DNA of 64,000 nucleotides from the NCBI RefSeq assembly GCF_002934685.1, contig NZ_NKHL01000112.1:62001-126000 (forward strand). Direction: 5' to 3'. Source of the DNA: Pseudomonas bohemica (lineage in GTDB: Bacteria; Pseudomonadota; Gammaproteobacteria; Pseudomonadales; Pseudomonadaceae). The translations under genes and the position numbers were made by a program. Below are positions 60,108-64,000 of the stretch, in pieces. Numbering within the stretch: position 1 is the stretch's first letter; every line of letters starts with the position of its first letter. Below the pieces are notes generated by a model that did no database searches, was not told where the DNA came from, and saw only the letters and a program-made list of their open reading frames with translations.

Positions 60108-60953
60108 ATGAAACTGCTGCGTTACGGCGAACCCGGTAAAGAACTCCCGGCCCTGCTGGATAGCAATGGCGGTATTCGCGATCTGTCGGAGCTGATTGAC
60201 GATATCTCAGGCCTGGCGCTGAGCCCCGAGAGCCTCGCCAGACTCAAAGCAATCGACCCGAACAGCCTGCCGCTGGTCAAGGACAATCCGCGCATCGGAC
60301 CTTGCGTCGCTCAGGTTGGCAAGTTCATCTGCATCGGCCTGAACTACGCCGACCACGCCGCCGAAACCGGGGCCGATATTCCCAGGGAGCCGATCATTTT
60401 CAACAAGTGGACCAGTGCCATCGTCGGTCCCAACGACAACGTGGAAATCCCGCGCAATTCGAAAAAGACCGACTGGGAAGTCGAACTGGGCGTGGTCATC
60501 GGCAAGGGTGGCCGCTACATCGACGAAGCCGGTGCGCTGGAGCACGTCGCGGGGTATTGCGTGATCAATGATGTGTCCGAGCGCGAATTCCAAATCGAGC
60601 GCGGCGGCACCTGGGACAAGGGCAAGGGCTGCGACACGTTTGGGCCGATAGGGCCTTGGCTCGTGACCCGGGACGAGATCGCCGATCCGCATCAGCTCAA
60701 CCTGTGGCTGGAGGTCGACGGCAAGCGCTATCAGAACGGCAACACCCGCACGATGATTTTCCAGATCCCGAAACTGGTGAGCTACCTGAGCCAGTTCATG
60801 AGCCTGCAACCGGGGGACGTGATCTCCACCGGCACCCCGCCCGGCGTCGGCCTGGGCATCAAACCGGAACCGGTATTCCTGCGCGCCGGCCAGCGCATGC
60901 GTCTGGGCATCGAGGGGCTGGGTGAACAGGAGCAACTCACTGTGGATGCCTGA
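60108..60953 (+). CDS. FAH-family hydrolase, probable 2,4-diketo-3-deoxy-L-fuconate hydrolase
   Basis: This 281-residue protein has an N-terminal cap (MKLLRYGEPGKELPALLDSN) and the FAH fold with ICIGLNYADHAAETG, the metal-binding EVELGVVIGKGG and DVSEREFQIERGGTW, and GDVISTGTPPGVGLG. It belongs to the fumarylacetoacetate hydrolase superfamily group that splits 2,4-diketo-3-deoxy sugar acids. In the L-fucose route this gives pyruvate and L-lactate. The ATG has GAGG nine bases upstream. It follows the dehydrogenase in pathway order. Confidence 0.88.
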   Translation: MKLLRYGEPGKELPALLDSNGGIRDLSELIDDISGLALSPESLARLKAIDPNSLPLVKDNPRIGPCVAQVGKFICIGLNYADHAAETGADIPREPIIFNKWTSAIVGPNDNVEIPRNSKKTDWEVELGVVIGKGGRYIDEAGALEHVAGYCVINDVSEREFQIERGGTWDKGKGCDTFGPIGPWLVTRDEIADPHQLNLWLEVDGKRYQNGNTRTMIFQIPKLVSYLSQFMSLQPGDVISTGTPPGVGLGIKPEPVFLRAGQRMRLGIEGLGEQEQLTVDA

Positions 60954-60990
60954 CTGGGGGCGTGCCGTCGTACTGACTGACGGCGCTGTA

Positions 60991-61100
60991 CCTGTGGGAG
61001 TGAGCTTGCTCGGGGCCGCCATCGGACGAAGGCATCGTAAGGGCCGCTGAAGATGCAGCGGATGTACCGGCCCCTTCGTGAGCAAGCTCACTCCCACGGG
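60991..61100. repeat. REPIN in the fucose operon
   Basis: The arms CCTGTGGGAGTGAGCTTGCT and CTTCGTGAGCAAGCTCACTC flank a spacer ending ATGTACCGGCCCC. The right half is nearly the same as that of the REPIN at 52841-52936, so the two copies share a recent origin. It lies between the hydrolase and dehydratase genes. Confidence 0.88.
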
Positions 61101-61171
61101 ATCCCTGCAGAGTTTGCGCAGGATCCGAGATTCATTACCAAGTGCCCAAAACAACTCCAAAGGGACCTGCC

Positions 61172-62449
61172 ATGACCACCATCACCGCCCTGCGCGTTGA
61201 AGACATTCGCTTCCCCACTTCGCAGTCGCTGGACGGCTCCGATGCGATGAACCCGGACCCGGACTACTCGGCGGCCTACGTCATTCTGGAAACCGATCAC
61301 CCTACCCTGCAAGGCCACGGCCTGACCTTCACCATCGGCCGCGGCAACGAAATCTGCTGCGCGGCGATCAATGCCCTGGCCGGGGTCATGGTCGGGTTGA
61401 AACTGGAGTGGATCGCCGAAGACATGGGCCGTTTCTGGCGTCACGTCACCAGCGACAGCCAGTTGCGCTGGATCGGCCCGGACAAGGGCGCGATTCACTT
61501 GGCCACGGGCGCGGTGGTCAACGCGGCTTGGGACCTGTGGGCCAAATCCGAGGGCAAACCGGTGTGGCAGCTGGTGGCCGACATGAGCCCCGAACAACTG
61601 GTGCGCTGCATCGACTTCCGCTACATCACCGACTGCATTACCCCCGACCAAGCACTGGCCCTGCTGCGCGACCGGGCGATGGGCAAGACCGAGCGCCTGC
61701 AATCGCTACACGCCGACGGCTACCCCTGCTACACCACCTCGGCTGGCTGGCTGGGTTACCCGGACGACAAGCTGCGCCGCCTGTGTCAGGAAGCGGTGGA
61801 CGGCGGTTTCTCCCACATCAAGCTCAAGGTCGGTCGCGACCTTCAGGACGACATTCGTCGTGTGCGCATCGCTCGCGAAGTGCTTGGGCCGGACCGGCAG
61901 CTGATGATCGACGCCAATCAGGTCTGGGAAGTCGACGCCGCCATCGACTGGGTGCGCGAGCTGTCCTTTGCCAAGCCGTGGTTCATCGAAGAGCCCACCA
62001 GCCCGGACGACGTCGAAGGCCATCGCAAGATCCGTCTCGGGGTCTTGCCGGTCAAGGTCGCCACTGGGGAGATGTGCCAGAACCGCATCGTCTTCAAGCA
62101 GCTGATCATGCGCGAAGCCATTGACGTGGTGCAGATCGACGCCTGCCGTCTGGGCGGTGTCAACGAGGTGCTGGCGGTGATGCTGATGGCCGCCAAATAT
62201 CACTTGCCGGTGTGCCCGCATGCAGGCGGGGTCGGGCTATGCGAATACGTGCAGCACCTGTCGATGATCGATTACCTGTGTATCGCCGGAACTCACGAGG
62301 GGCGCGTCGTGGAGTTCGTCGATCACCTGCATGCACATTTTGAAGACCCGTGCGTGATTCGCGACGCGGCCTACATGCCACCGACCGCGCCGGGGTTCTC
62401 GATCCAAATGAAAGAAGCTTCGAGGAAGCAATATGCGTATCGCGGGTAG
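61172..62449 (+). CDS. L-fuconate dehydratase (enolase superfamily)
   Basis: The 425-residue product starts at MTTITALRVEDIRFPTSQSL. It has the enolase-superfamily capping domain (ALAGVMVGLKLEWIAEDM) and a barrel with the Lys in HIKLKVGRD, metal ligands in LMIDANQVWEVD, FIEEPTSPDD and ATGEMCQNR, and a C-terminal catalytic His in CPHAGGVGLCEYVQH. The length and DAMNPDPDYSAAYV N-terminus are those of fuconate dehydratase rather than mandelate racemase or galactonate dehydratase. It turns L-fuconate into 2-keto-3-deoxy-L-fuconate. Confidence 0.92.
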   Translation: MTTITALRVEDIRFPTSQSLDGSDAMNPDPDYSAAYVILETDHPTLQGHGLTFTIGRGNEICCAAINALAGVMVGLKLEWIAEDMGRFWRHVTSDSQLRWIGPDKGAIHLATGAVVNAAWDLWAKSEGKPVWQLVADMSPEQLVRCIDFRYITDCITPDQALALLRDRAMGKTERLQSLHADGYPCYTTSAGWLGYPDDKLRRLCQEAVDGGFSHIKLKVGRDLQDDIRRVRIAREVLGPDRQLMIDANQVWEVDAAIDWVRELSFAKPWFIEEPTSPDDVEGHRKIRLGVLPVKVATGEMCQNRIVFKQLIMREAIDVVQIDACRLGGVNEVLAVMLMAAKYHLPVCPHAGGVGLCEYVQHLSMIDYLCIAGTHEGRVVEFVDHLHAHFEDPCVIRDAAYMPPTAPGFSIQMKEASRKQYAYRG

Positions 62450-62481
62450 TCCGCTCTTTACCTGACCAAACGCAAAACCCT

Positions 62482-62571
62482 GTGAGAGCAATCGGAGGTT
62501 ACGACGGTCGCGAATGCGGTATGTCAGGGCAAATCGTCTTCGCGACCGTCGTAACTTCCGTTTGCTCCCAC
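62482..62571. repeat. Long hairpin with 33-bp arms (family shared with the 47-kb repeats)
   Basis: The left arm GTGAGAGCAATCGGAGGTTA plus CGACGGTCGCGAA (62482-62514) pairs with 62539-62571 with three mismatches. The core CGGAGGTTACGACGG also occurs in both 261-bp repeat copies at 47.1 and 47.4 kb. It is a third palindrome family in this window, distinct from the GAGCAAGCTC and GCGCGCTTGCC types. Confidence 0.85.
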
Positions 62572-62657
62572 AATGACCGCGTTTAGCAGCCACTATGCGG
62601 TGTCGAGCGCGGTAACTGCAGCACCTAGCCAACAAAAACGGACGGAGTACAACAACA

Positions 62658-63539
62658 ATGTCGTCCCAAGACACACTGCATCCGGCGCCTGAACGGCGCG
62701 TGGACGCTCATCAACATTTCTGGCGTTACCGCGAGCAGGACTATCCGTGGATCGATGATCGCCACGGTGCCCTGCGGCGCGACTTCCTGCCGGACGATCT
62801 AAGGCCGCTGCTCGATCAACACGGCATCGACGGCTGCATTGCCGTGCAGGCGCGGCACAGTCTGGACGAAACCGAGGCCCTGCTTACCCTGGCCGCTCAA
62901 CACCCCTGGATCGTCGGCGTGGTGGGCTGGATAGATCTGCGGGCGCCCGATCTTGAGCAGCAACTGGCACGCTGGTCCGCCGCCGAAAAGCTGGTGGGTT
63001 TCCGTCACCAGATTCAGGACGAACCCTCGCCTTCGCGGGTCATGCAGGACCCGGCTTTCAACCGCGGCGTGGACCTGTTGCAGCACCGCGGACGGGTCTA
63101 CGAGGTACTGATCAAGGACGCCGATCTGCAGGCCGCGGCGTATTTCTGCCAACGCCACGACACGCATCATCTGGTCCTCGATCACCTGGGCAAACCCGAC
63201 CTGGCCCTGGAAGACCCGGTGGCCTGGGCCGACCGCATCGCCCCCTTGGCGGCCCTGCCCCACGTCAGTTGCAAATTGTCCGGGCTGATCACCGAAGCCG
63301 ACTGGCAGCGTTGGCGCCCGGTCGAACTACTGCCGTATTTCTACCTCGCTCTGGAACTGTTCGGCCCGGACCGCCTGATGTTCGGCTCCGACTGGCCGGT
63401 GTGTCAGCTCGCCGGCAGTTATCGCGACGTGCATCACCTGCTCGAGTCCGCCATCCATGAACTGTCCGCCGCCGAGCAGGCGGCGATCTGTGGCGGCACC
63501 GCCAATCGCCTTTACGGCCTCCAAGGAGACTGCCCATGA
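62658..63539 (+). CDS. Amidohydrolase-family L-fuconolactonase
   Basis: The 293-residue enzyme opens the amidohydrolase barrel with VDAHQHFWRYREQDYPWI (His-x-His metal site), continues with GVVGWIDLRAPDLEQQL, the metal-proximal LVLDHLGKPDL, NVSC-type strand HVSCKLSGLITEADW, and the catalytic Asp in LMFGSDWPVCQL. This is the COG3618 group that includes L-fucono-1,5-lactonase and the related rhamnonolactonase. It hydrolyses the lactone made by fucose dehydrogenase. The next gene overlaps its stop (ATGA). Confidence 0.9.
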   Translation: MSSQDTLHPAPERRVDAHQHFWRYREQDYPWIDDRHGALRRDFLPDDLRPLLDQHGIDGCIAVQARHSLDETEALLTLAAQHPWIVGVVGWIDLRAPDLEQQLARWSAAEKLVGFRHQIQDEPSPSRVMQDPAFNRGVDLLQHRGRVYEVLIKDADLQAAAYFCQRHDTHHLVLDHLGKPDLALEDPVAWADRIAPLAALPHVSCKLSGLITEADWQRWRPVELLPYFYLALELFGPDRLMFGSDWPVCQLAGSYRDVHHLLESAIHELSAAEQAAICGGTANRLYGLQGDCP

Positions 63540-64000
63540 ATCTGCATCTGCAAGACAAAGTCATCATCGTCACCGGAGGCGGATCCGGCATCGGTGCCGC
63601 AATCTCTCTGGGGCTGGCCGAAGAAGGAGCGATTCCGGTGATCTTCGCCAACCAGCCGCTGCCCGCCGAGCTTGCGGCGCAGCTGGACGAGCGCCAACCC
63701 CAGAGCCTGTTCGTGCAGGTGGAACTGCGGGATGAAGGCGGATGCGCAGCGGCAGTCAGCAAGGTGCTCGCGCGCTTTGGCCATATAGACGGGCTGGTCA
63801 ATAACGCCGGGATCAATGACAACGTGGGGCTGGAAGCCGGGTGCAGCGCCTTCATCGAGTCGCTGGAGAAGAACCTGATCCACTACTACCTGATGACGCA
63901 CCTGTGCGTCGATGCGTTGAAAGCCAGCAAGGGTGCGATCGTCAACATCAGTTCGAAAACCGCCCTGACCGGTCAAGGCGGCACCAGCGGCTACACCGCG
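63536..64000 (+). CDS. SDR dehydrogenase, probable L-fucose dehydrogenase (cut by the window end)
   Basis: The first 155 residues are visible: cofactor loop VIIVTGGGSGIGAAISLGLAEEG, HIDGLVNNAGIND and the SSK catalytic region beginning IVNISSKTALTGQGGTSGYTA, where the Tyr is the last catalytic residue before the edge. It starts inside the lactonase stop codon. By context it is the NAD(P)-dependent dehydrogenase that converts L-fucose to the lactone, the first step of the pathway. Confidence 0.85.
   Translation, partial: MNLHLQDKVIIVTGGGSGIGAAISLGLAEEGAIPVIFANQPLPAELAAQLDERQPQSLFVQVELRDEGGCAAAVSKVLARFGHIDGLVNNAGINDNVGLEAGCSAFIESLEKNLIHYYLMTHLCVDALKASKGAIVNISSKTALTGQGGTSGYTA

Overview
The window is a chromosomal stretch of a GC-rich gammaproteobacterium and almost certainly of a Pseudomonas. 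The support is an OprD-family porin, a three-subunit Hcn/opine-oxidase-type dehydrogenase, the TgpA transglutaminase operon, many REP/REPIN palindromes of the Pseudomonas 'GTGAGCAAGCTCAC' type, and a short inverted-repeat element of the 'GTTCCCACGCT..' type common in the P. syringae complex. The species-group placement is inference. I saw no rRNA, tRNA, prophage, transposase or CRISPR array. About 62 protein genes are supported, most of them metabolic, transport or regulatory.

Layout. 0-5.4 kb: an amine/opine-type dehydrogenase operon (two FAD subunits, a 2Fe-2S subunit, RidA, a periplasmic binding protein) with a divergent LysR gene. 5.5-8.5 kb: a glycine-rich secreted protein, an OprD porin and small proteins. 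8.5-15.6 kb: a pentose-type ABC importer operon (ATPase, permease, binding protein, LacI regulator, xylulokinase). Its ATPase-permease gap is filled by a 19-unit tandem REP array, and it is preceded by LacI-type palindromes and a coupled leader ORF. 15.8-34.3 kb: mostly single genes (two LysR regulators, HbpS-like protein, MRJP-like protein, DNA polymerase II, carboxypeptidase G2-like M20 peptidase, class III aminotransferase, RidA, MDR oxidoreductase, PI-PLC-like protein, lytic transglycosylase, TatD, chemoreceptor, thioesterase). 33.5-38.2 kb: a moxR-DUF58-tgpA-CHAD operon. 38.5-46.8 kb: lipoprotein, tautomerase, patatin phospholipase, MFS exporter, glyoxalase, acetyltransferase, uvrB and tyrB. 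46.8-47.9 kb: a gene-free repeat island.

47.9-56.2 kb holds the most interesting module. A 2-oxoglutarate/Fe(II)-type oxygenase diverges from an FMN alpha-hydroxy-acid oxidase, which is followed by an FAD D-2-hydroxy-acid dehydrogenase, a complete amino-acid-type ABC importer and a HutC-type GntR regulator. Two identical 12-bp GntR/HutC-like palindromes sit on the predicted start sites of sigma-54 (-24/-12) promoters for both divergent arms. A third sigma-54 promoter with a related GTATATAC palindrome precedes the importer. This looks like a self-contained, nitrogen/carbon-controlled catabolic regulon whose substrate I cannot name.

56.2-64 kb: a small hydrophilic protein and a DHA2 MFS exporter, then a FadR-type GntR regulator divergent from a non-phosphorylating L-fucose pathway. 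The pathway genes are an SDR (2-keto-3-deoxy-L-fuconate dehydrogenase type), an FAH-family hydrolase, L-fuconate dehydratase, a fuconolactonase and a fucose-dehydrogenase-type SDR cut by the window end. Two FadR-like operators lie between regulator and pathway. The expected end products are pyruvate and lactate.
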